A DNA stretch of 64,000 bases, from contig CBFHHA010000006.1 of NCBI GenBank assembly GCA_965655625.1, positions 20,069 through 84,068 on the forward strand, read 5' to 3'. The stretch is from CAJJDF01 sp965655625. GTDB taxonomy: Bacteria > Bacteroidota > Bacteroidia > Flavobacteriales_D > CAJJDF01. Of this stretch, positions 8,851 through 17,042 are shown one piece after another (positions within the stretch are counted from its first letter, which is position 1; the number at the start of each line of letters is the position of its first letter). Under the pieces are notes generated by a model. That model searched no databases. It saw only the letters and a list, made by a program, of their open reading frames with translations, and had not been told where the DNA came from. The position numbers and the translations under genes were made by a program.

Positions 8851-9519
8851 CTACTTTATCGCAATGGTCATTTCTCTCTTACCTGGGGGGCCCGGGACAT
8901 TCATCACTTGAAAACCTACCGATTTTAAATCTCGTTTAAATTGACCCATAGCACAATACGTTACCAACACACCTCCAATAACTAAATGATTGTACAAATT
9001 TTCGAAAATTTCTTTTTCCCACATTTCATTTTGAGCGCGAGGTCCAAAAGCATCGTAATATACCAAATCAAACCTATTCGAGGTTTTAAAATTTTGCACT
9101 TTCTGATTGATTTTAGTCAGATAAAAGTTAGGGTGAATAGCTACTTCCCTTTCCCACTCTACTGAATGTAGTTTAGCGAAATCAACCTTGGAGAGAGATG
9201 GCTCTAATTCTAAATAATTTAGTTCATCGATAACCTCTTTTGGCAAAGGCACCGTTTCTAGCCCTGTGTAATGGATAATAATTCCAACCTCCTGCGAATG
9301 CAATGAAGTAAGAATAGCATTCAAACCGGTTCCAAATCCTACCTCTAAGATTGATAACTCTTCTTTTTGTACTTGGGCAACTCCGTTTTTAATAAACACA
9401 TGCTTGGCTTCTTGAATAGCACCATGTGTTGAATGATACGTTTCTTCAATCGAAGACAAGAATAGAGTTGTGGAGCCATCACCTGTCTTTCTAATCGATA
9501 TTTCTTGAATATTTTCCAT
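8851..9519 (-). CDS. mnmD: tRNA 5-aminomethyl-2-thiouridine methyltransferase, MnmD (DUF752)
   Basis: 222 residues. Seen: SAM-binding motif LEVGFGTGLNAILT (about 58-71), the YYDAFGPRAQNEMWEKE block and a C-terminal VPGPPGKREMTIA segment, all typical of the MnmC methyltransferase domain standing alone (MnmD). The enzyme methylates nm5(s2)U34 to mnm5(s2)U34 in the wobble position of certain tRNAs. No fused FAD-dependent MnmC1 domain is present. The ATG at 9519 directly follows the U-tract of an intrinsic terminator; a TAG lies in frame four codons upstream, so no longer N-terminus is possible. No promoter motif was found between this gene and the one upstream. Confidence 0.85.
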   Translation of the reverse strand: MENIQEISIRKTGDGSTTLFLSSIEETYHSTHGAIQEAKHVFIKNGVAQVQKEELSILEVGFGTGLNAILTSLHSQEVGIIIHYTGLETVPLPKEVIDELNYLELEPSLSKVDFAKLHSVEWEREVAIHPNFYLTKINQKVQNFKTSNRFDLVYYDAFGPRAQNEMWEKEIFENLYNHLVIGGVLVTYCAMGQFKRDLKSVGFQVMNVPGPPGKREMTIAIK

Positions 9520-9552
9520 AAAAAAGCCCTAGAAGTTAATACTACTAGGGCT
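9520..9552 (-). terminator. Intrinsic terminator ending at the mnmD start codon
   Basis: Minus strand: stem AAGCCCTAG, 12-base loop, CTAGGGCTT, with a run of six T immediately followed by the mnmD ATG. The other flank carries a long A/T run, so it may work both ways. It lies 54 bases after the stop of the PorE-like gene and should end that transcript. Confidence 0.8.
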
Positions 9553-9606
9553 TAATTTTTTTTTTATTAATCACTTTATTGTGTTCTGCCTTCTAGAATT
9601 CTTTGT

Positions 9607-11631
9607 TTATGAGACAATTCTAAATTCTGTTCTTCTGTTCATTTGGTGTTCTTCGTCTGTACAGTCCGACTTGTTTGTTTTATCGCAATCGCATTCATTA
9701 AGAAGCTTCGTTTCTCCATAACCTTTTCCGTAAATTCTTGAAGCATCAATTCCTTTAGAGATAACAAAATCTCTTGCGGCTTTGGCTCTTCGCTCGGATA
9801 GTTTTTCATTGTACACATCTGACGCTCTACAATCGGTATGAGACCCAATTTCAACTTTTATGGTTGGATTCGCTTTCATACAAGTTACTAACTTTGATAA
9901 TTCCACTGCAGCATCAGGACGAATGAAAGCCTTGTCAAAATCGTAAAAAATCGTTTTTATCTCGCAAAACTCTGTTATTTCATTCCCTGCCTTATTCTCT
10001 TGAATTTTGGTGTTAATGTATTCACTCAAGTTAATAGTTCCTGGCTCCTCAAAAGTTTTATTGAAGGGAACTGTTTTTGACAAATAACCTTTTTTCGAGA
10101 TAATCACATCATAATCCATTTCGTATCCTTCATATGATCTACCTTCCATGTTATTCAAAAAAGAGCCTTTTTCATCGGTAATGAATTCTTCCACCTCTCC
10201 CGTTCTTCTATCTCTTAGTTTTACCGAAACTCCCGCTATTGCCTTTCCATTTTCGGAATTCATAATCGTAGCGGCAAGCTTGTATTCACCCTCTTTTATT
10301 TTAATCTCTTTTACCTCGGCTAATGGCCTTGCCGAGTTCATTTTAAATCTGTAAATATCGTCATTTCCTTTCGCAGTAATTCCATCTCTGTTTGAACTAA
10401 AATACCCTTCTGTTTGGTTTTCATTGATAATAAATCCAAAATCATCGTGATTTGTATTTAATGGATACATCATATTTTGCGGTTCTGAAAAGTTTCCTTT
10501 TCCATCTCCTTGTGCTTTGTAGATATCTTGTCCTCCTAGCCCCAGAAAGCCGTCTGTTGAGAAATAAAGAGTATGATTTGCCGAAATAAAAGGAAACATT
10601 TCTTTTCCTTCGGTATTTAAGTCATCGACATTCATAGGTTTTGACCATGAATTACCTTCTTTTTTTGACATCCAAATATCAGTTTCACCTTTGGATCCTG
10701 GCATATCCGACACAAAATACATCACCGTACCGTCTTCTGTAACTGAAGCATGACCCGTTGAATACTCATCGCTGTTGTGAGGAAATTCAGTTAACTCACC
10801 CCACTCTCCGTTTTCTTTTTTTACTGAAAGGTAGATTTTAAGGTTATTATGTTTGGCCGAATCAGAACCTTTCTTCTTGCTTAGGTAGTTACTTCTTGTT
10901 AAGTACATAATTGTTCCATTATTGCTGAAAGACACTGGACCTTCATGATACTTTGATTTTAATCCTCTTTCAAATCTTTCAATTTCAGCTTGCTCACCAT
11001 CACCACCCAGTTTGGCAATAAACACATCTAAAAAATTAGAGCCATCCCATTGCAATCTGTTGTTTAGCGCGCTTGTATTACTTGTTCTTGCTGAGACGAA
11101 CAACAGATTTGTTTGACCATCCACAGAATAAAAACTAGGGGCAAAATCAGAAGCCGAAGAATTCACACCTAAATTCGCAATTACATACTTATTTGGCATT
11201 GATTTTAATTCATTCACGTAATCCTGATTACCAGCATGTACTTTTCCAATAGAATTATTTGGTTTCATTTTAGCGAATTTCGCAATCATTTTATTCGCCA
11301 GATCGTACTTTTCGTTCATCTTTAGAGTTTGAGCATAGTGATAAAAATCTTCAGCTTTCACTCCCTCATGGCTTACTAGTTTAGCATACCACTTTTCCGC
11401 TAGGTCAGTGTTCCCAACTAGTCTATAACATTCTGCTGCTCTTCTTATTTGATGGTCGGTAGCTTTAGATTTTTTAGCTAGCTCTGAGTACATTTCTCCG
11501 GCGGTTGCGTAAGCCAGCATGTTAAACTTTTTGTCGGCAGTTTTTTCTTTCATTCCTTGAGCTTGAGTAGAAAAACTAACCAAGGTAGTAACGAGAACAA
11601 AAACGAATTTTATTGTGTAATTCTTAATCAT
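9607..11631 (-). CDS. PorE-like protein: TPR + PD40 propeller + regulatory-like domain + OmpA C-terminus
   Basis: 674 residues. Signal peptide 1-24 (...SFSTQAQG), a TPR-like helical part (about 30-130), WD40-like PD40 repeats (about 150-430; phrases such as LFVSAR, MYLTRSN, MYFVSDMPGSKGETDIW, LYFSTDGFLGLGGQDIY), a carboxypeptidase-regulatory-like domain (about 445-535), and an OmpA peptidoglycan-binding domain (about 560-674) with IGSHTDCRASDVYNEKLSERRA and MNRRTEF. The same order is known for P. gingivalis PorE, a periplasmic T9SS part linking to peptidoglycan. A cysteine-rich insert NECDCDKTNKSDC interrupts the OmpA domain. It follows a PorP/SprF-family gene by 46 bases. Paralogous pairs occur in this phylum, so whether it is the core PorE or a paralogue is open. 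Confidence 0.85.
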   Translation of the reverse strand: MIKNYTIKFVFVLVTTLVSFSTQAQGMKEKTADKKFNMLAYATAGEMYSELAKKSKATDHQIRRAAECYRLVGNTDLAEKWYAKLVSHEGVKAEDFYHYAQTLKMNEKYDLANKMIAKFAKMKPNNSIGKVHAGNQDYVNELKSMPNKYVIANLGVNSSASDFAPSFYSVDGQTNLLFVSARTSNTSALNNRLQWDGSNFLDVFIAKLGGDGEQAEIERFERGLKSKYHEGPVSFSNNGTIMYLTRSNYLSKKKGSDSAKHNNLKIYLSVKKENGEWGELTEFPHNSDEYSTGHASVTEDGTVMYFVSDMPGSKGETDIWMSKKEGNSWSKPMNVDDLNTEGKEMFPFISANHTLYFSTDGFLGLGGQDIYKAQGDGKGNFSEPQNMMYPLNTNHDDFGFIINENQTEGYFSSNRDGITAKGNDDIYRFKMNSARPLAEVKEIKIKEGEYKLAATIMNSENGKAIAGVSVKLRDRRTGEVEEFITDEKGSFLNNMEGRSYEGYEMDYDVIISKKGYLSKTVPFNKTFEEPGTINLSEYINTKIQENKAGNEITEFCEIKTIFYDFDKAFIRPDAAVELSKLVTCMKANPTIKVEIGSHTDCRASDVYNEKLSERRAKAARDFVISKGIDASRIYGKGYGETKLLNECDCDKTNKSDCTDEEHQMNRRTEFRIVS

Positions 11632-11677
11632 AATTAGTGCGTTGAGATAAATATTGAGGATATTAATTTATTTTGAA

Positions 11678-12616
11678 TTAGAATCTTCTTGGCGTTTTAA
11701 ACCCTTTTCCTAGAAAATCTAAATCATAATTAATCATTATTTCGTGGGAACCGGCATTAAAATTACTTAGCTCAGAAGTTGTGTAATCGTATGCGTAACC
11801 GGCTCTGAACTGTGGAGTAAAATGGTAAACCAAGTTTCCGATAAAAGAATCACCAAATCGGTAACCACCACCGATCCACAATTTATCATAAAACATAAAG
11901 TTCACGTTTACATCTAAAGCTAAAGGTGCATTTTCTACCACTTTTGCAATAAAAGAAGGAACTACATCAACCACACTATTCAATTTTACTGTCTTTCCTG
12001 CTGTCAAAAAGAAATGTCTTTCTTGGTAAGATGTGACACCGTTGACCGTTGCACCTTCCAAATTGTTTTTAATTATTTTGGGAACAGTTAAGCCCACATA
12101 ATAATTATCTGAATGAAGGTAAACTCCAAATCCGAAGTTAGGCAACAAAAGATTTTGAATAGGTGTAAAGAATTGCTCATCACTTTCATCTCTTACTCTA
12201 AGTCCACCAAAGTCGGCAGAAAAAATATCCGTACCTCCTTTTAAACCAAATGCCAACCTACTTTTCTTTGACACTTGAAATCTGTATGAGAAATCAGCGT
12301 AAATACCAGTTGACTGTGTTGGACCAATTTCATCTTGAATCACAGACAAGCCAAGCGAAACTGATTCATTTCTTAGTGGCGTATGGATTGACAAGGTAGC
12401 TGTTGTAGGAGCTCCATTGATATTCACCCATTGATTTCGCCCTAGCATCGTTACACTTAACGCATCTCTACTTCCAGCGTAAGCGGGATTAATTGATAAT
12501 GGATTAAACATGTACATTGAATACTGAGCATCCTGTTGAGCCGTAACTTCTGTAGCTGAGGCCATTATAAACACTGCAATGATTCCAGTTGTAATTTTTA
12601 ATATAATTTTTTGCAT
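11678..12616 (-). CDS. PorP/SprF-family outer-membrane protein
   Basis: 312 residues from the ATG at 12616. A longer frame begins at 12691, but the ATG at 12616 gives a clean signal peptide ending ...SATEVTAQ and lies just after a good promoter. The mature N-terminus QDAQYSMYMFNPLSINPAYAGS is the hallmark of PorP/SprF. The rest is amphipathic beta-strand-rich sequence ending near AGYAYDYTTSEL. These proteins assist T9SS secretion of cargo; here the partner gene downstream encodes a PorE-like protein. Confidence 0.9.
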   Translation of the reverse strand: MQKIILKITTGIIAVFIMASATEVTAQQDAQYSMYMFNPLSINPAYAGSRDALSVTMLGRNQWVNINGAPTTATLSIHTPLRNESVSLGLSVIQDEIGPTQSTGIYADFSYRFQVSKKSRLAFGLKGGTDIFSADFGGLRVRDESDEQFFTPIQNLLLPNFGFGVYLHSDNYYVGLTVPKIIKNNLEGATVNGVTSYQERHFFLTAGKTVKLNSVVDVVPSFIAKVVENAPLALDVNVNFMFYDKLWIGGGYRFGDSFIGNLVYHFTPQFRAGYAYDYTTSELSNFNAGSHEIMINYDLDFLGKGFKTPRRF

Positions 12617-12932
12617 AATAAATGAGATATATTTCGCAAATATAGAGTTAGTAAATCGTTTTAACAAAAATAAATCATTTTTTTTAATCAAAAGTTAACT
12701 GACTAATTTTCAAAAGTCACCACTCTTAACTTTTAATACTTTACAGCAAACCCAATTCTTGCCAAATAAATTTTTCAACGCCTCTTAGTTTGGCAAAAAT
12801 CAGTTTTAGACAAATACGCGATCCTTCACTTACTTTTCTGTACATGAAAAAAAAATCCCGTTTTTTTTATCAATCTGGAAAATCAAAAAATCTTCATGAA
12901 ACTATTTAGTTGCTATTTTTATGAATTTTAAT
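12617..12932. other. Gene-free stretch between porP and the DUF6265 gene
   Basis: Holds the porP promoter (12637-12668). An inverted repeat TTGCCAAA (12759-12766) / TTTGGCAA (12789-12796) with a 22-base loop has no T-tract and could be a weak terminator or an operator. Near 12846-12868 an A-run, CCCG and a T-run make an A:T-only hairpin. No open frame or RNA gene was recognised. Confidence 0.5.
12637..12668 (-). promoter_or_regulatory. Promoter of the porP-porE operon
   Basis: Minus strand: TTTG (12668-12665), 20-base spacer, TATATTTG (12644-12637). This is a full match to the Bacteroidota consensus, placed about 20 bases before the ATG at 12616. It also decides the start: the ATG at 12691 would lie upstream of this promoter. 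Confidence 0.6.
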
Positions 12933-13442
12933 TTACTTTTTTTCCTTTTTCGCTCTAAACACAGCACTTCTAAAAACACCGTTAGCCAAGCCAGAAAATG
13001 AGATGGTAAGCACTTCTTCTTGATACAAATAACTCAAATTGGTTGGAAACTTATCGGTGGTATTCACAAATCTCAAAAATCCTTCAGACACCGAATCTTG
13101 GACAAAAGTTGTTTGCTCGCCCGCTTCGGTATAACTATAATAGTACTTTCCGTCTGTTTGCAGCAAACTCAAACCGGTGGAACTTGAAGGTTCTCCATTG
13201 ACTATTTGAAATTTTGAACCAACTAGCGAATTATCGCTTGATTCTTTCCAATTCTCAACAAAGATAGCTCTACCACCAAAGGAAGAGGAGTCTCGCCATT
13301 CTCCCTCAAGCCAATCCAGACTGATATCTGTGTTCTGTAAGGCACTCTCAACTAGAATTTGAGACTTATCTGTTGCAGGATCAATTTGCGAACAATGGAA
13401 TAATAAAAGTAAGAAAACGAACAAACTAGCATTTCTAAACAT
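12933..13442 (-). CDS. DUF6265-like lipoprotein
   Basis: 169 residues. The short signal ends FLLLLFHC, a plausible lipobox, so the protein is probably a lipoprotein. The core LDWLEGEWRD...GGRAIFVENWKE...SLVGSKFQ...FVNTTDKFPTNLSY matches the pattern of DUF6265 proteins, small lipocalin-like folds of unknown ligand. Its ATG overlaps the DUF349 gene stop by 8 bases (ATGTTTAG), so it is translationally coupled to it and is the last gene of the minus-strand run. Confidence 0.75.
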   Translation of the reverse strand: MFRNASLFVFLLLLFHCSQIDPATDKSQILVESALQNTDISLDWLEGEWRDSSSFGGRAIFVENWKESSDNSLVGSKFQIVNGEPSSSTGLSLLQTDGKYYYSYTEAGEQTTFVQDSVSEGFLRFVNTTDKFPTNLSYLYQEEVLTISFSGLANGVFRSAVFRAKKEKK

Positions 13443-15123
13443 CTTTAATCAGCTTTAATTTCTGTCTTACCGTTTCAATTTCTTGTTTGCTTTTATCAAT
13501 TTTCTTTTGAATCTCGGCCTTCATTTTTTCGGCCCCTTTTGAGTTCCCAAAGAATCCCATGTTATTCTCGTATTGACCAATTTCGTTATTCAAGTTGGTT
13601 AATTTTCTTTTCAAGAAATCTCGTTCCTTATTTATGGTTTGAGAATTCCCCTTTTTCATCATGCCATCTAACTTATTCTTATAGATGATTTTTGTTTTTT
13701 CTCTTCGATCCAGCTTAAGAGAATCATAATGAATATCCAATGCAGACTTATATTCGCTGTAAACTTCGTCTTTTTGTTTGAATGGCACATTCCCTATTTC
13801 CAAAAACCGAGCAGAAAACTCTTTTAGTTTCTGAATAGCTTCTGATGAATTCTTTGGCAAAGAAAAATTTGTAATCTCCTGAATCACGGCTTTTTTCTTT
13901 TTCATGTTTTCAGCCTCAATCGATTCTCGATTTGCGTAATACTCTTTCTTGTTGTCAAAGAAAAAATCGCAAGCAGCACGAAACTGTTCCCATACTTTTT
14001 GTTCCCCTTTTCCGGTGTGACCAATTTCTTTCCATTTATTTTGAAGATTCTTGAGCTCAATAGTCGTATTTTTCCAGTCATCAGATAATTTAATCTCTTC
14101 TGCCTTCTTTACGATTTCCTTTTTTAGATTTAGATTTTTGGAACTGTCTTTTTTTAACACTTTGAAAAACTCATTTTTCTTCGAAAAAAACACATCAAAA
14201 CTTCCTCTGAACTCTTCCCAAACTTCTTTGTTCTTTTCTTTGGATACAGCACCTGTTTTCTTCCACTCTTCCTGAAGAGTAAGGGCCTTTTCGGTAGCAA
14301 CATTCCACCCTTTTACGGTGGTTGATTCTAGTTCAGCTATTTCCTTCGATTTTTCAATTAGGGCAAGCTTCACTTCTAGGTTTTTTTCAAGTTTTTCGGC
14401 TTGAGCAATGTAGTGGGCTTTTATTTTTGCTCTCAATTCATTTACAGTTCCCCAAAACTGCTCTTTCAACTCTTCCCACTTTTCTTGAAAGGTAGGTCCT
14501 ATTTCATCCCACTCGGCAATAAGTTCGTTGAGAACAGACTGAGTTTTCTTAATTGACTTTTCCTCTTTCAATCCGTTCAAGTCAAAAATAATCTTATTCT
14601 TCAACGAATAATTTCTTTTTAAATCATGTTCTTGAATTTCCTTGTAAATATTGATGTTGTAATTAAAAAAATCATTCAGGCGACTGTATTGAGACTGAAT
14701 GTCTTCAAACTTTTCTCTGGGAACATTTCCTAACTCTTTCCACCTGTCCTGAATTTCCTTTCTTTTGCCAAAGGCCGCACCAATATTCTCTTCGTTTTCT
14801 ACCAGCTCCTTGAACTCAGCAAGAATCGCTTTTTTGGCAATAAGGTTTACTTTTTCCTCTTCTTCCTTTTTCTTTCTTTGTGCCTTTCTTCTCTCTTTGA
14901 ACTCAATGATTAACTCTTCTATTTTTGTATCCAATTTTCGGTTTTCCAAAATAAGAGCAAGCTCCTCCTCGGTTTGCTCTTCTTCGGCAGGTTTGGCTAC
15001 AAGTTGCTCATCAGACAACAAACTCCTGTAGGTTCTAATTGCCTCATTGGCAGCAGTGTTAATTGATTTCACCTCTTCATTCTGAAGAAGAGTTGTTAGG
15101 TTTTCTAGTATCTCAGCTCTCAT
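13435..15123 (-). CDS. DUF349-repeat coiled-coil protein
   Basis: 562 residues from the ATG at 15123 (MRAEILENL); a longer frame to 15204 would run into the crotonase gene and is rejected. Several DUF349 repeats are seen, each about 70 residues, recognisable by W-K-E-x-G and W-x-x-F phrases: RWKELGNVP, EWDEIGPTF, EWKKTGAVS, KWKEIGHTG, FLEIGNVP. It is highly charged with long coiled-coil stretches and a C-terminal region of helical heptads. No signal peptide, so cytoplasmic. DUF349 proteins are abundant in Bacteroidota; the role is not established. Confidence 0.88.
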   Translation of the reverse strand: MRAEILENLTTLLQNEEVKSINTAANEAIRTYRSLLSDEQLVAKPAEEEQTEEELALILENRKLDTKIEELIIEFKERRKAQRKKKEEEEKVNLIAKKAILAEFKELVENEENIGAAFGKRKEIQDRWKELGNVPREKFEDIQSQYSRLNDFFNYNINIYKEIQEHDLKRNYSLKNKIIFDLNGLKEEKSIKKTQSVLNELIAEWDEIGPTFQEKWEELKEQFWGTVNELRAKIKAHYIAQAEKLEKNLEVKLALIEKSKEIAELESTTVKGWNVATEKALTLQEEWKKTGAVSKEKNKEVWEEFRGSFDVFFSKKNEFFKVLKKDSSKNLNLKKEIVKKAEEIKLSDDWKNTTIELKNLQNKWKEIGHTGKGEQKVWEQFRAACDFFFDNKKEYYANRESIEAENMKKKKAVIQEITNFSLPKNSSEAIQKLKEFSARFLEIGNVPFKQKDEVYSEYKSALDIHYDSLKLDRREKTKIIYKNKLDGMMKKGNSQTINKERDFLKRKLTNLNNEIGQYENNMGFFGNSKGAEKMKAEIQKKIDKSKQEIETVRQKLKLIKDV

Positions 15124-15142
15124 GGTAGTAGAATTTAAAACG

Positions 15143-15913
15143 TTATTTGTTTTTAAATTTATTAATGGCGTTTTTAGTGAAATCAGAAAGTACCAGCTCG
15201 CCACTCATAGCTGCTCTTTCTTTTAGTAAGTCGTCCCAGTTTTCTGTTCCCTTCCAGAACATTTGCTTCAATAATCTCATTGCTTCGGGGTTTGAGTTTG
15301 ACAATTTATTAGCCAAAGCCCTAACTGCCTCATCCATTTCTTCCACGGTATCATAAACCTCCGTGTACAATCCTTTTGCTTTTGCCCAATCCGCTGTTTG
15401 CCATTCGGTAGCATCAATCGCTAGCTGGCTCATTGCCGATGTTCCAATCTTTCTTTCTACTACTGGCCCAACCACAAATGGCCCAATACCTACTGCCAAT
15501 TCGCTCAACTTAACCGAAGCAAACTTCGTGGCTACACAGTAATCTACAGCACTAGCCACTCCTACTCCTCCTCCAACAGCTTTCCCTTGAACTCTTCCTA
15601 TGATAAGTTTGGGGCATTTTCTACAAGCATTAATTACATTCGCAAATCCTGAGAAAAACACTTTTCCCGTCTCCAAATCATTGATATCAATCAATTCATC
15701 GAAAGAAGCTCCAGCACAAAAAGCTCTCTCTCCAGAAGATTTCAAGACAATCACTTTTACTGTATCTTCAGCGCCCATTTTGGTTATGGTTTGTGCCACC
15801 TCAGCCAATAATTTCCCTGGAAGGGAATTGCTCAAAGGATGAAAAAATTCTATTGTCGCAATACCTTCTTTGATATCACTCACTACTTTTCCTTGTTCTA
15901 AAATATCTGCCAT
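15143..15913 (-). CDS. Enoyl-CoA hydratase/isomerase-family protein (crotonase fold)
   Basis: 256 residues. Seen: the CoA/oxyanion segment RAFCAGASFDEL (about 62-73) and the second oxyanion block GKAVGGGVGVASAVDYC followed by SELAVGIGPF. Compared with classical enoyl-CoA hydratase, the first catalytic Glu (GGGCE position) is Gly here, while the second Glu (PEILLG position) is kept as SELAVG. One acid fits an isomerase-like or otherwise altered activity better than standard hydratase (inference). The gene lies 6 bases after the ABM-domain gene and 19 before DUF349; no other beta-oxidation genes are adjacent. Confidence 0.85.
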   Translation of the reverse strand: MADILEQGKVVSDIKEGIATIEFFHPLSNSLPGKLLAEVAQTITKMGAEDTVKVIVLKSSGERAFCAGASFDELIDINDLETGKVFFSGFANVINACRKCPKLIIGRVQGKAVGGGVGVASAVDYCVATKFASVKLSELAVGIGPFVVGPVVERKIGTSAMSQLAIDATEWQTADWAKAKGLYTEVYDTVEEMDEAVRALANKLSNSNPEAMRLLKQMFWKGTENWDDLLKERAAMSGELVLSDFTKNAINKFKNK

Positions 15914-15919
15914 AATTGT

Positions 15920-16231
15920 TTAATATTCTTTTTCTACTTTACAAATTCTTGTTTTAAAACTCTTGTACCACTTTTCTTTTCCTAGACTTTTTGCTCGTTT
16001 GTGGAGCGAATTTTCTTTCCAGTTTTTAATCGATTCCAAATCTTTCCAATACGAAATGTGAATACCAAATCCATCTTGCTGCCTTGCTCCTTCATGTCCA
16101 AGGTAACCCGGGTTATTCTCAACTTCTGTATAAATCAACTCATCCATTTCTACATACCCTTCGTTTTCTTCGGTACGAATAGAGGAAAACACAACAGCGT
16201 AATAAGGCACGGTTAAATTTAACTTAAACAT
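15920..16231 (-). CDS. Antibiotic biosynthesis monooxygenase (ABM)-type dimeric alpha-beta protein
   Basis: 103 residues from ATG 16231 (MFKLNLTVPYYAVVFSSIRT). Family start phrases such as YYAVVFSSIRTE and the later PGYLGHEGARQQDGFGIHISYW, then LESIKNWKENSLHKRAK, match the ABM/ferredoxin-like small-protein superfamily. A longer frame to 16258 adds nine hydrophobic residues not typical of the family. Many such proteins lack known catalytic activity. It is co-directional with the HAD gene (55 bases) and the crotonase gene (6 bases). Confidence 0.75.
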   Translation of the reverse strand: MFKLNLTVPYYAVVFSSIRTEENEGYVEMDELIYTEVENNPGYLGHEGARQQDGFGIHISYWKDLESIKNWKENSLHKRAKSLGKEKWYKSFKTRICKVEKEY

Positions 16232-16286
16232 GAGCAAAAATATAATTAATTCGCTCATTTGACAAACTATTGTGACGGGTTTCTGC

Positions 16287-16898
16287 TTACTCCCAATTCA
16301 AAATTTCATCTATGGGCTTGTCCTGTATCAAGATAGTGTTAATACCCAAACTATCAGCCGATTGTATATGCTGAAAAGAATCATCGATGAACAAAGTTTC
16401 TTTCGCTACCAAATTATTTAGATCCAAAATAGTTTGAAAAGCGAATTGGTTTGGTTTTCTATGACCAAAATGATGCGAATAATAAACCGATTCAAAAATA
16501 GAATCGAAGTCACTTTCTACCTTATTAATAAAAGAGGCATAATGAGTTTCATTGGTATTACTAAACAAAAACAAACGGTATTTCTTCGAAAGCTTTTTTA
16601 ATACCTCCACTCTTTTCTTTGGCAAATCAAGCAACATAGCGTTCCATGCTAGGCGATATTCATCCATCGAAAAATCTTTCCCCGAAGCTACTTTTAAACT
16701 TTCATAAAATTCCAATTCAGAAATCTTACCAACCTCAAAATCGTCTGAAAGTGACGATTGTGTGTACTGCGAAAATATTTCATCAAATCTATCGATTCCT
16801 AGTTTTTTGAATTCATTCAAGGTTACGTGATAATCAATATTCAAAATTACGCCACCTAAATCGAAAATAATATTGCTTACTCCTATTAATTCTTGCAT
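16287..16898 (-). CDS. HAD-superfamily phosphatase (YihX-like)
   Basis: 203 residues. HAD motifs in order: I, FDLGGVI with nucleophile Asp13; II, LFSNTN (about 113-118); III, Lys in HRKPN (about 147); IV, LFIDDS (about 172). Motif I has Gly15 where many HAD phosphatases have the second Asp, as in YihX-type enzymes that carry FDLGNV. Subfamily resemblance suggests a sugar-phosphate phosphatase, but the substrate is not shown. It is the first gene of the minus-strand run and diverges from lpdA. Confidence 0.85.
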   Translation of the reverse strand: MQELIGVSNIIFDLGGVILNIDYHVTLNEFKKLGIDRFDEIFSQYTQSSLSDDFEVGKISELEFYESLKVASGKDFSMDEYRLAWNAMLLDLPKKRVEVLKKLSKKYRLFLFSNTNETHYASFINKVESDFDSIFESVYYSHHFGHRKPNQFAFQTILDLNNLVAKETLFIDDSFQHIQSADSLGINTILIQDKPIDEILNWE

Positions 16899-17042
16899 GA
16901 CTTAAATATAGTTTTTATTTCAGAAATTCGAGGAATTTAATCTTGAGGTAAAATGTCAAGTATGATTTTAGTCCTTAAAATTTCTATTGTCAGAAACATT
17001 CCATAATTTTACTTAATTGAAAACATAAAACACAAGAAAAAA

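Noticed and set aside
12846..12868. A-run/CCCG/T-run hairpin as terminator of the DUF6265 gene
   Set aside because: Stem is only A:T pairs with a tiny loop core; too weak to call.
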